51,219 nucleotides of DNA, from contig QPIL01000112.1 in the NCBI GenBank assembly GCA_003666325.1, forward strand, positions 1-51,219, given 5' to 3'. The stretch comes from Methylococcales symbiont of Iophon sp. n. MRB-2018. GTDB lineage: Bacteria; Pseudomonadota; Gammaproteobacteria; Methylococcales; Methylomonadaceae. The notes below the pieces were generated by a model that saw nothing but the letters and a program-made list of their open reading frames with translations, was not told the DNA's origin and did no database searches. Shown one piece after another: positions 1 through 5,642 of this stretch. Each line of letters starts with the position of its first letter. Positions within the stretch are counted from its first letter, which is position 1. The position numbers were made by a program, and so were the translations under genes.

Positions 1-133
1 TAGTCTTTAGTCTTTAGTCTTTAGTCTTTAGTCTTTAGTCTTTAGTCTTTAGTCTTTAGTCTTTAGTCTTTCGTCTTTCGTCTTTCGTCTTTCGTCTTTC
101 GTCTTTAGTCTTTCGTCTTTCGTCTTTCGTCTT
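1..133. repeat. Heptamer microsatellite array, left arm (TAGTCTT)n
   Basis: Nineteen uninterrupted 7-bp units: ten TAGTCTT, five TCGTCTT, one TAGTCTT, three TCGTCTT. The array begins at or before the window edge, so its full length is unknown. It ends about 11 bp past the stop codon of the TetR gene. The same heptamer in reverse complement forms the array at 837-983, so the regulator is bracketed by inverted arrays. Confidence 0.95.
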
Positions 134-144
134 TTTAAGCTTGA

Positions 145-744
145 CTAATTATTTTTCCATCCGTTAATAAAACCTTCCACCAATAAATTAACTGTGTTTT
201 CAATACTACTCATCCCCAACAAATCCGTCTTACCTGATAACGACAAAATACAAATCCCATGCACACCACTCCACAAGGCGCGTGCAGCCAAGCGACTTTG
301 TTCTTTATCTTGCTTGGTCGATAAGCGTTGAAATTGTAAGTCAACCAAACTAAAAACAAGGTTTACTTTTTCTTGATACCAATCAGGAAGCAGCTCATCC
401 TCTGCTAAACGATGCTCAAAAATCATACTCCAGCGATTAAAATTCTGACCAGCAAAAGTCTGATAAGCAATAGCCAAGTCTATGATATTTTTCTCAGCAT
501 TTCCCTCTGTTTGTACCTGAAGTAATTGCTCGGCAATGTCATCTAAAGTACGTCCTTTTATCTGCATAACCAAATCAGACAAATTATCAAAAGCCATATA
601 AATACTGCCCACGGTATATCCCATCCCCATAGCCACTTTACGCACTTTTAATTCACTAAAGCCCTCATCAATAACAATGGTTTCGGCTGCGTTCAATACC
701 ATTTCTTTGATTTCTTCCTGACTATGTTCACTTCTTCTTGCCAT
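145..744 (-). CDS. TetR/AcrR family transcriptional regulator
   Basis: This is a DNA-binding repressor-type protein of about 199 residues. The N-terminal helix-turn-helix (roughly residues 10-55) is typical of TetR: EEIKEMVLNAAETIV, then a recognition helix region VGSIYMAF. The C-terminal half carries LWSGVHGI, the W-x-x-x-H-G signature of the TetR_C WHG-type ligand-binding domain. I chose the ATG at 744 (MARRSEHS); a second in-frame start five codons upstream is possible. There is no co-directional neighbour, so the target and ligand cannot be deduced. It is isolated between two inverted heptamer arrays, and the array on its 5' side begins about 90 bp upstream of the start, close enough for copy number to alter promoter spacing. 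Family assignment is firm; function is unknown. Confidence 0.9.
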   Translation of the reverse strand: MARRSEHSQEEIKEMVLNAAETIVIDEGFSELKVRKVAMGMGYTVGSIYMAFDNLSDLVMQIKGRTLDDIAEQLLQVQTEGNAEKNIIDLAIAYQTFAGQNFNRWSMIFEHRLAEDELLPDWYQEKVNLVFSLVDLQFQRLSTKQDKEQSRLAARALWSGVHGICILSLSGKTDLLGMSSIENTVNLLVEGFINGWKNN

Positions 745-836
745 TATGAGCGACTTCATTAATATAAAGAGACCTCAGCATAACCCATGAACGGATAAAA
801 AAGGCTAGAATTTTTTTATCCGTTTCAGAGTTAAGG

Positions 837-983
837 GACTCAAGACTCAAGACTCAAGACTCAAGACGAAAGACTAAAGACTAAAGACTAAAGACTAAAG
901 ACTAAAGACTAAAGACTAAAGACTAAAGACTAAAGACTAAAGACTAAAGACTAAAGACTAAAGACTAAAGACTAAAGACTAAG
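837..983. repeat. Heptamer microsatellite array, right arm (GACTAAA)n
   Basis: Twenty-one consecutive 7-bp units: four GACTCAA, one GACGAAA, fifteen GACTAAA and a final GACTAAG. It is the reverse complement of the array at 1-133 and even shares the minority variant (GACGAAA equals TTTCGTC inverted). It sits immediately upstream of the TetR gene. Confidence 0.95.
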
Positions 984-1121
984 GACTCCTTGATTTTTGA
1001 TTGGTTCTGGTGCGTGGAACGCACCCTACGGTTCTAAAGACTCAAGACTCAAGACTCCTTGATTTTTGATTGGTTCTGGTGCGTGGAACGCACCTTACGG
1101 ATCTAAAGACTAAAGACTCAG
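984..1121. repeat. Two tandem 69-bp units with a GGTGCG/CGCACC hairpin
   Basis: Two nearly identical 69-bp units start at 984 and 1053. Each begins GACTCCTTGATTTTTGATTGG, contains the hairpin GGTGCG-TGGAA-CGCACC (1009-1025 and 1078-1094), and ends in heptamer units. The copies differ at only a few positions. The hairpin resembles the short REP-like palindromes scattered in many gammaproteobacterial genomes. No coding potential is seen. Confidence 0.85.
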
Positions 1122-1156
1122 GTCTAGAGTAACTGGAACCTCTGTTACCACACGTC

Positions 1157-1181
1157 ATTCCCGAAGTCTGTTATCGGGAAT
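1157..1181. repeat. REP-like hairpin (ATTCCCGA/TCGGGAAT)
   Basis: A perfect 8-bp inverted repeat with a 9-nt loop, preceded by CGTC. It matches the common dispersed palindrome type CGTCATTCCCG...CGGGAAT. A relative (ATTCCTGC...GCAGGAAT) occurs at 1344-1368 inside the next dispersed repeat. A separate hairpin, TATCCAAT-GGCA-ATTGGATA, lies at 1253-1272. Confidence 0.7.
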
Positions 1182-1312
1182 CTAGTTTTAAACACCTCGT
1201 ATCATAACAATCGTGTCAATCAACAACATTAAAAAACTGTTTTTGATTACACTATCCAATGGCAATTGGATAAGGAGATAGTGACACTGTTAAACACCTT
1301 AAGTTATTAAAC

Positions 1313-1495
1313 TTGTACTTCAGGTTTCGTGCCTATCTCCTGGATTCCTGCTTAGAACATGCAGGAATGACGGAGGGAGTGAAGCGGCTCTTATACCCTA
1401 TTCGACAAATAACTCTGAATGAAAGAGGTTTAGTTGCTCTGTGTTTGGGGTTGGTTTTGTTAGTATATTTTATCAGCAAAACGACCAAGAAATAG
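1313..1495 (+). CDS. Possible short membrane-peptide ORF carried by a dispersed repeat
   Basis: A 60-residue open frame whose C-terminal half is hydrophobic and ends in basic residues (ALCLGLVLLVYFISKTTKK). The family is not recognised. The same frame is kept in the second copy of this repeat (minus strand, about 41217-41064), where it reads ALCLGLILLVWFIRKTTKK, with only amino-acid-level drift and the same stop. That is mild evidence that the frame is or was translated. The N-terminal part overlaps a REP-like hairpin and no ribosome binding site is obvious. It may be the tail of a lost transposon gene. Confidence 0.25.
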   Translation: MYFRFRAYLLDSCLEHAGMTEGVKRLLYPIRQITLNERGLVALCLGLVLLVYFISKTTKK

Positions 1496-1590
1496 CCGTT
1501 ATTTTACCAAATACTGCTTGTTTTTCCTATGGTTTTTGTTTGATTTATTGTTATAAATCAGATGGTTGTTGTGTTTTTAAGGGTTGACTA
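1343..1590 (+). repeat. Dispersed repeat, partial copy of the 427-bp TIR element
   Basis: About 248 bp that align along their length to the minus strand of 40971-41216. The right end is GGGTTGACTA (1581-1590), the same terminus as the complete-looking element at 40971-41397. The junction at 1590 abuts group II intron sequence, so this element, or a deletion at its end, removed the 5' part of the intron. Fragments of the same end are found at 3968-4036 and 44312-44344. Confidence 0.8.
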
Positions 1591-1594
1591 CTTA

Positions 1595-1810
1595 AAACAG
1601 TGACGCAGACCTAGATCCCGTATTCGAAATCTGATGCGTTTGGGAGTCTCTACCAAACTGGCGATCTTTATTGGCTTGAGTTCCAAAGGGTATTACCGAT
1701 TGGCGAAAACCAAAGCTGTGCAGTTGGGTATCAATAATGAATGGTTGAAAGCTCAAGGCTTAGTGTCTGTTAAAGAACAGTGGGTGAAGTTCCATTATCC
1801 AAATGGCTAA
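1595..1810 (+). pseudogene. Group II intron maturase, C-terminal fragment
   Basis: In-frame translation of 1595-1810 after a stop at 1601 gives RRPRSRIRNLMRLG, then SSKGYYRLAKT, LGINNEWLKAQGLVSVKE and W-V-K before the stop. This is the characteristic C-terminal DNA-binding region of bacterial group II intron reverse transcriptase/maturases (RP.TR..NL..LG, GYWRL, W...QGLVS). About 70 residues remain of a protein usually over 400 residues long. The N-terminal reverse transcriptase and maturase X domains are absent, and a TGA replaces what is normally a Trp codon near the boundary. It cannot encode an active enzyme. Confidence 0.85.
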
Positions 1811-1881
1811 TGAACCGCCTTGTGCGGAGCCACATGCAGGGTGGTGTGGGGAGGGCTGGAGTGAAACCAGCTCTTACCCGA
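1811..1881 (+). ncRNA. Group II intron domains V and VI
   Basis: Just after the maturase stop, ACCGCC and GGTGGT pair as the outer stem of a domain V-like hairpin with GTGCGG/CCACATGC internal pairing. GGGAGGGCTGG ... CCAGCTCTTACCC then forms a domain VI-like stem. The sequence ends CCCGAT before the attC-derived exon. The arrangement and consensus (CCGCC..TGCGG..GG.GGTGTGGGGAGGGCTGG) are those of bacterial class C introns. With domains I-IV gone it cannot self-splice. Confidence 0.75.
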
Positions 1882-1954
1882 TTATGTGCTTTTATAGGCA
1901 TCAGCTATTGTTTTTACTAAAAATTATAAATTAAAGTAGCCTGTCTCCATTATT
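1882..1954. repeat. 73-bp dispersed repeat, copy 1 (cassette-derived)
   Basis: Begins TTATGTGCTTTTATAGG and matches 3888-3960 over 73 bp with only a few differences. In both copies the first bases are the outer arm of an attC site, so the repeat probably is the 3' end of the same small cassette present twice. No ORF is visible in it. Confidence 0.85.
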
Positions 1955-1957
1955 GAC

Positions 1958-1988
1958 CTGGGGTCAACTGTAGTGACTTGTTATGTGC
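1958..1988 (-). other. Half attC site (R''-L'' arm) after the repeat-protein cassette
   Basis: On the plus strand GGGTCAACTG ... TTGTTATGTGC aligns with the outer arm of the complete attC at 3764-3895 (GGTCGACTG ... TTGTTATGTGC). It starts 3 nt before the stop codon of the 1991-2341 gene, the usual position of attC in a cassette. The partner arm with AACGCC is missing and is replaced by the 73-bp repeat, so the site is truncated. Confidence 0.6.
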
Positions 1989-1990
1989 TG

Positions 1991-2341
1991 CTAATTACAG
2001 CGCATGGTGCCAAATGAGTCTGTTCTACAGTTTGTACCATTACTACCCCTAGTTGTACCCAATGAATCAGTGCGCCATGAGTTGCCTTGATTGTCTCTTG
2101 TGGTGCCAAAAGAGTCAGTTCTATAGGATGAACCATCACTACCTCTGGTAGTGCCGAATGAATCAGTGCGCCAAGAATTACCTTGATTATCTCTTGTGGT
2201 GCCGAAAGAGTCTGTTCGGAATGTTTGCCCATTATCACAACGTGTTGTGCCGAAAGAATCAGTCCGACAACTAAGATCGGCTATGGCAGATGAAGCAACT
2301 AAAAATAACGATATAAATATGATAATGCTTTTAATTCTCAT
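1991..2341 (-). CDS. Secreted tandem-repeat protein (RTDSFGTTR repeats), cassette-borne
   Basis: 116 residues. Residues 1-21 are a signal peptide (basic start, hydrophobic core, ASSAIA cleavage region). The mature part is almost entirely six repeats of about 15 residues built on (R/C)RTDSFGTTR followed by a D/G-N/S-x-G spacer with W or Y. The first and last repeats are framed by cysteines (LSCRTDS, TTRCDN, NCRTDS, MRCN), so disulfide capping is plausible. No enzyme motif is seen. Proteins with such DSFGTT repeats are known only as hypothetical proteins to me. The gene is flanked by attC sites on both sides and oriented like the other cassette genes, so it is a gene-cassette cargo, probably exported to the periplasm or the surface. 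Confidence 0.75.
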   Translation of the reverse strand: MRIKSIIIFISLFLVASSAIADLSCRTDSFGTTRCDNGQTFRTDSFGTTRDNQGNSWRTDSFGTTRGSDGSSYRTDSFGTTRDNQGNSWRTDSLGTTRGSNGTNCRTDSFGTMRCN

Positions 2342-2390
2342 TTTGCTCCCCTTACTTTGTTGATGAAAATTATTTCTATTTCATTTTTTA

Positions 2391-2481
2391 CACATAACGC
2401 CAAATTCAGTGACCGTTGGCAGATGTTCGATGAACTCTGTCAGAGCACTGGGTTGATCAGAGGCTGAAAATATTGTTCTGC
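2391..2481 (-). other. attC recombination site (about 91 bp)
   Basis: The plus-strand left arm ACATAACGCCAAATTCAGTG is the same as in the site at 3764-3895. It is followed by GACCGTTGGCAGATG and a central hairpin GTTC-GAT-GAAC. The opposite arm is degenerate (GGCTGAAAATATTGTTCTGC). The site lies between the stop of the upstream cassette gene and the next cassette. The coding sequence at 2440-2826 runs about 40 nt into it, which is common for cassette genes. Confidence 0.7.
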
Positions 2482-2826
2482 AGCTGGCTTACGATGCCTC
2501 TTATATGGTTTAATTGGACTCTTTTGCCCATAGTTAAATGAATTACTAATCAAATTTTTCAACGATCTATTATTTACAGGCGAATTGTAGCAATTTTTTA
2601 TTATTGCCTCATAATCCATTAACTCATATAATTGAAATATAATTTTATTAGTTTCTGTAATTCCCTTTTGATAATTATTTAACCGCTCTAATCTAACAGA
2701 TATTTCCTTAATTTCTTCTCCTAGACTATTGATTTCTTCTATTTTTTTACTAAATTTATTTTCATTATAGAGTGCTAAAAAGAAAGAAAGAATAGCAACG
2801 CTAATCATAATTATAAAATAAGTCAT
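2440..2826 (-). CDS. Small membrane-anchored coiled-coil protein, third gene of a cassette operon
   Basis: About 128 residues from the ATG at 2826 (MTYFIIMISV). That start overlaps the upstream stop as ATGA; a longer frame beginning at 2847 is less likely. Residues 2-21 form one transmembrane helix, and residues 25-62 are a charged heptad-rich segment (KFSKKIEEINSLGEEIKEISVRL split here by no proline) that looks like a coiled coil. The C-terminal tail is basic and is partly encoded by attC DNA, so it is probably not conserved. The family is not recognised. Coupling to the two genes upstream suggests the three products work together, perhaps at the inner membrane. Confidence 0.6.
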   Translation of the reverse strand: MTYFIIMISVAILSFFLALYNENKFSKKIEEINSLGEEIKEISVRLERLNNYQKGITETNKIIFQLYELMDYEAIIKNCYNSPVNNRSLKNLISNSFNYGQKSPIKPYKRHRKPAAEQYFQPLINPVL

Positions 2827-3092
2827 AACTGCTCCAAGGCAGTACAAACATTACGCATAACTTCTTTACATTGACCGATAATATCGGTGTTTTTTTCTAA
2901 TAATCTTTCCATTTTTGAATTCTTTTTATACTTAATAATTATCGTTGTCATAATGTAAACAAATGAAAAAACTACTATGGCAGAAATAAGATAAACTATT
3001 TCCTCTGTTAGTGGAAAGTTCTCGAGCTTTTCAATCAGCTTGGTAACTGAGTCTATTAATTCTTTTGATGAGTCAATATTGCTATTTGGCAT
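2823..3092 (-). CDS. Small single-pass membrane protein, second gene of a cassette operon
   Basis: 89 residues, unknown family. There is an amphipathic N-terminal stretch (residues 5-28) and one clear transmembrane helix at about 32-54 (VYLISAIVVFSFVYIMTTI). A basic cytoplasmic-type stop-transfer (KYKKNSK) follows, then a helical tail with two cysteines. The start overlaps the stop of the first gene by 11 bp, and its own stop overlaps the next start by 4 bp, so translation of the three genes is coupled. Nothing identifies a biochemical activity. Confidence 0.55.
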   Translation of the reverse strand: MPNSNIDSSKELIDSVTKLIEKLENFPLTEEIVYLISAIVVFSFVYIMTTIIIKYKKNSKMERLLEKNTDIIGQCKEVMRNVCTALEQL

Positions 3093-3669
3093 AGTTTGCT
3101 CTAATCAATTTTAATTTATCCTTTGCTACCTGTAGTTCTTCAATAAGTTTATCAAGAGTATCTTCATAGAATTCACAGACAAATTCTTTGTCATCACAAG
3201 TTTCAATTTTAAGAATACTTGGATAAGTTATTTTAGAAATACTTTTTTTATCCATGCTAAAAATCGGACGAACATCGGTAACTATTTTAAAACTTGTTAC
3301 TCGACTAAATTTGTTTTTTATAGATTCCTCTTTTTTATGTAAAAAAAACGCATCTAAATCTTCTAAAGACCCCTTTACCCTCTCCCAGCCCAATAAAGCT
3401 TTTGGCTCATCATTTAATAATTTAGTTAAAAATTCATTGATTTCTTTGATATGTGAGTTATATCCAATTAACTCAGACACATTATCAGATAAAAAGTTGA
3501 TGAACCGAATTAATGCTTTAATAGCATCGCCATCAACTTTTCTTGATATGTCTTTAACTAGCATCCCCCACTCTAACTCCCCACAGTTATTCGATATAGC
3601 CACAACAACGTGTTGATAGTCCTTTTTATCAAGGGAATTTATTTGTACAAGATCGTCTATTAATTCCAT
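3082..3669 (-). CDS. Unrecognised soluble protein, first gene of a cassette operon
   Basis: About 195 residues from the ATG at 3669 (a TTG three codons upstream is also open). AAAGAG lies upstream as a ribosome binding site. It is soluble, with no signal peptide or transmembrane segment. The first 110 residues look helical. The last 75 residues carry VTSFKIVTDVRPIF followed by alternating strands and a closing helix (EEL-VAKDKLKLI). A TD-R-P-F motif near the start of a C-terminal strand-rich domain occurs in uncharacterised bacterial proteins, and its outline resembles a COMM-like domain. That is an impression, not a match. It begins a three-gene unit with two membrane proteins inside one integron cassette. 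Confidence 0.6.
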   Translation of the reverse strand: MELIDDLVQINSLDKKDYQHVVVAISNNCGELEWGMLVKDISRKVDGDAIKALIRFINFLSDNVSELIGYNSHIKEINEFLTKLLNDEPKALLGWERVKGSLEDLDAFFLHKKEESIKNKFSRVTSFKIVTDVRPIFSMDKKSISKITYPSILKIETCDDKEFVCEFYEDTLDKLIEELQVAKDKLKLIRANYAK

Positions 3670-3763
3670 TCTATTCAAAACTCTTTGTAATAATTGCTAA
3701 TAAAACCTTAAAATTATAGCATAAAACCAAACCTTTCTACTCAACGTTCAAATTGAAATTGGG

Positions 3764-3895
3764 TGTATAACGCCAAATTCAGTGGCCGTTGGCAGATGTT
3801 CGATGAACCCTGCAAACACACAGAACTTTGATAAAAAATGACCTTTGAAAACAAACCGCACTGCCAGCGGTCGACTGGAATTTTTTGTTATGTGC
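3764..3895 (-). other. Complete attC recombination site (VCR-like)
   Basis: Read on the minus strand, the arms are ACATAACAAAAAATTCCAGT at the 5' end and, as reverse complement of the 3' end, TAACGCCAAATTCAGT. They pair as TAAC, then an unpaired AAA/GCC spacer, then AAATTC-AGT with one extra C in the 5' arm. GCTGGCAG/GTTGGCAG follows, with further pairing inward. Paired R boxes, an unpaired spacer and an extrahelical base in the L'' arm are the hallmarks of attC, and the AAA/GCC spacer is the same as in Vibrio repeats. Orientation from the extra base puts cassette genes on the minus strand, as observed. Confidence 0.85.
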
Positions 3896-3960
3896 TTTTA
3901 TAGGCATTAGCTATTGTTTTTACTAAAAATTATAAATTAAAGTAGCCTGCCCCCATTATT
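3888..3960. repeat. 73-bp dispersed repeat, copy 2 (cassette-derived)
   Basis: Matches 1882-1954. Here it directly continues from the outer arm of the complete attC, so it marks the end of the neighbouring upstream cassette. It is followed without a gap by a fragment of the TIR element family, which has replaced the rest of that cassette. Confidence 0.85.
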
Positions 3961-3967
3961 CCATTAT

Positions 3968-4036
3968 TTTCCTATGGTTTTTGTTTGATTTATTATTATA
4001 AATCAGAGGATTGTTGTGTTTTTAAGGATTGACTAT
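3968..4036 (+). repeat. Fragment of the 427-bp TIR element family
   Basis: TTTCCTATGGTTTTTGTTTG through GGATTGACTA matches 1525-1590 and the reverse complement of 40971-41040, with about one change per 10 bp. It is the terminal part of the element only. It marks the boundary between the cassette region and the moeA operon. The rest of 3961-4076 holds no gene that I can see. Confidence 0.7.
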
Positions 4037-4076
4037 TTATTTATTGAATACAATCTGGTTTTCATAATAGGCAAGC

Positions 4077-5336
4077 TTAAAACAAGCCAGAAAAAGTTTG
4101 AACAGTGACTATTTCCCCTGCTTTTACCGTAGATCTATCATGCTCAAGAATAATGAAGGCATTGGCTAGGCTCATTGAGCGAAGAATGCCTGAGCCTTGT
4201 TTTCCTGTGGTTTTAACAGTACAGTTACCCTCATTATCTTGCTCTATGATGCCGCGAACTACTTCTGTACGGCCTGGTTTTTTAGCTATATTTTCTTCGC
4301 TTTTGGCTTTGATAAGGGGGGCAATGATTTTGTTTTTAATACCCAGCATTTGTTCTATGGCAGGTAGCACAAACTGATAAAAGGTAACCATCACTGCCAC
4401 AGGGTTTCCTGGCAGACCAAAAAACAAACTTTGTCCTATTGAGCCAAAGGCAAGTGGTCGACCGGGTTTAATAGCAATCTTCCAGAAATCAACCGTACCA
4501 GATTGTTTTAGTGCTGTTCTAGTGTAATCGGCATCACCTACCGAAACCCCACCAGATGAAATGATAATGTCTGCATAAAGACCGCTTTGCTTAAATTGTT
4601 TTAACAGTGTTTCGGCATTGTCTTCTAAAACACCTAAATTGATGATTTCAATATCGGGGCGATCTAAAGCAGAATAAAGAATGTATCGGTTGCTGTCGTA
4701 TATTTTCTCTTTGCTGTGGTTTGCACCGATGCTGATGACTTCATTACCTGTGGAAGCAATGGCGATTTTTAATTTGCGACGCACTTTTATTTCGGCAAAG
4801 CCCAAACAGGCTATCAATCCAATATCAGCAGGTGTTATAAATTTCCCTGCTGATAAAATGGTTTCATTTTGGCAAATATCTTCTCCTGCCAAGCGAATGT
4901 TTTGTCCTTGTTTATGTCGCTTATCAATAGAAATAATAGGGTCGCAACATTCAACATGCTCTTGCATGGCAACAACGTCAAGGCCTTTTGGAATAATGGC
5001 TCCGGTCATTATGCGAATACATTGACCGCTGTTAATTTGAGTTAAATTAGCCTTTCCCGCATAAGCACTACCAATCACTGTTAATGTGGTGATTCCTTCT
5101 GTGGGGATATCTCTTGCATGAAAAGCATAGCCGTCTACGGCTGAGTTATTATGTTGTGGAACATTAAAGGGGGCAGTAATGGATTCAGCAAGGGTACGGC
5201 CTTTGGCATGTTCAATATTAATTATTTGATAATCTGCAAGTTGCGGAGTTGTGGATAGTATTTTTTTTAGTGCCTGATCAACTGGCATCAAACCTTGTTC
5301 AAAAATGTCTGTACAGTTGGGTTGGGGATCGATCAT
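4077..5336 (-). CDS. moeA: Molybdopterin molybdotransferase MoeA
   Basis: Inserts molybdate into adenylylated molybdopterin, the last step of molybdenum cofactor synthesis, in the cytoplasm. 419 residues, the usual MoeA length. The N-terminal part has the domain I/II motifs GRTLAE, PFNVPQHNNSAVDGYAF and RIMTGA. The MoCF-like domain III has STGNEV, YDSN, GGVSVGD and KPGRPLAFG, then LPGNPVAV. Domain IV ends the protein. It is the last gene of thiD-thiE-soxY-soxZ-moeA, and its ATG overlaps the soxZ stop by 4 bp (ATGA), so it is translationally coupled. MoeA outside any moa cluster, behind a SoxYZ pair, is an unusual setting. Function is certain; the reason for the linkage is not. Confidence 0.95.
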   Translation of the reverse strand: MIDPQPNCTDIFEQGLMPVDQALKKILSTTPQLADYQIINIEHAKGRTLAESITAPFNVPQHNNSAVDGYAFHARDIPTEGITTLTVIGSAYAGKANLTQINSGQCIRIMTGAIIPKGLDVVAMQEHVECCDPIISIDKRHKQGQNIRLAGEDICQNETILSAGKFITPADIGLIACLGFAEIKVRRKLKIAIASTGNEVISIGANHSKEKIYDSNRYILYSALDRPDIEIINLGVLEDNAETLLKQFKQSGLYADIIISSGGVSVGDADYTRTALKQSGTVDFWKIAIKPGRPLAFGSIGQSLFFGLPGNPVAVMVTFYQFVLPAIEQMLGIKNKIIAPLIKAKSEENIAKKPGRTEVVRGIIEQDNEGNCTVKTTGKQGSGILRSMSLANAFIILEHDRSTVKAGEIVTVQTFSGLF

Positions 5337-5641
5337 TTTATAAGATGGCTTGCAAAATCAGTTTTTCCTAAATTATCTACCCAACTGATTTCAATTTTAT
5401 CGCCTTTGGCTCCGCCTTTTAGTATGAAATCTAAATAAGGATTCTTTGCAATACTGGCAGATAAATGTGAGGTCAGTATTTTTGACTCATTATGATAAAT
5501 AGACAATACAGTAATATATTTTGCTGCCATTGGTTTTCCCTGCCTATTTTTGCCACGTCCGTTCGCCATGGGATGCGTAATCAATAACCGAATTTGTGTG
5601 TTTTCAGCAAACCGTTTTGTTCTTATTTTTATACTAGACAT
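5333..5641 (-). CDS. soxZ: Sulfur-carrier subunit SoxZ
   Basis: Forms the SoxYZ heterodimer that carries sulfur intermediates in periplasmic thiosulfate oxidation. About 102 residues from the ATG at 5641 (MSSIKIRTKR); the longer frame upstream only reads through soxY. SoxZ motifs are ITHPMANGRGKNRQGK, the immunoglobulin-like strands, and WVDN near the C-terminus. There is no signal peptide, as expected because SoxZ is exported by hitchhiking with Tat-dependent SoxY. The gene lies between soxY (1 bp gap) and moeA (4 bp overlap). No soxA, soxB, soxX or soxCD is present in the window, so this is an orphan carrier here. Confidence 0.92.
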   Translation of the reverse strand: MSSIKIRTKRFAENTQIRLLITHPMANGRGKNRQGKPMAAKYITVLSIYHNESKILTSHLSASIAKNPYLDFILKGGAKGDKIEISWVDNLGKTDFASHLIK

Positions 5642-5642
5642 G

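Larger units (their letters stand above)
1595..1881 (+). mobile_element. Group II intron remnant (3' end, IIC-attC-like)
   Basis: This stretch holds the last part of an intron-encoded maturase followed by RNA domains V and VI, then intron-exon junction sequence. Everything 5' (domains I-IV, reverse transcriptase) is missing. The downstream exon, starting with TTATGTGC at 1882, is identical to the flank of the intact attC at 3888. The intron is therefore in an attC outer arm and runs opposite to the cassette genes, the known behaviour of class IIC-attC introns. The assignment rests on the maturase tail and the domain V-like sequence; no folding program was run. Confidence 0.8.

Noticed and set aside
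837-983. Heptamer array as a CRISPR or telomere-like structure
   Set aside because: Units are directly adjacent without spacers, so it is not CRISPR, and a circular bacterial chromosome gives no reason to call it telomeric.
1981-2238. Second reading frame over the repeat protein gene
   Set aside because: It is a shadow of the repeats; the frame with a signal peptide and clear protein repeats is preferred.
3254-3616. Plus-strand frame opposite the first cassette gene
   Set aside because: It lies wholly antisense to a coding frame with a ribosome binding site and coupled neighbours.
4105-5025. Plus-strand frames antisense to moeA
   Set aside because: They are mirror images of the well-supported moeA coding sequence.
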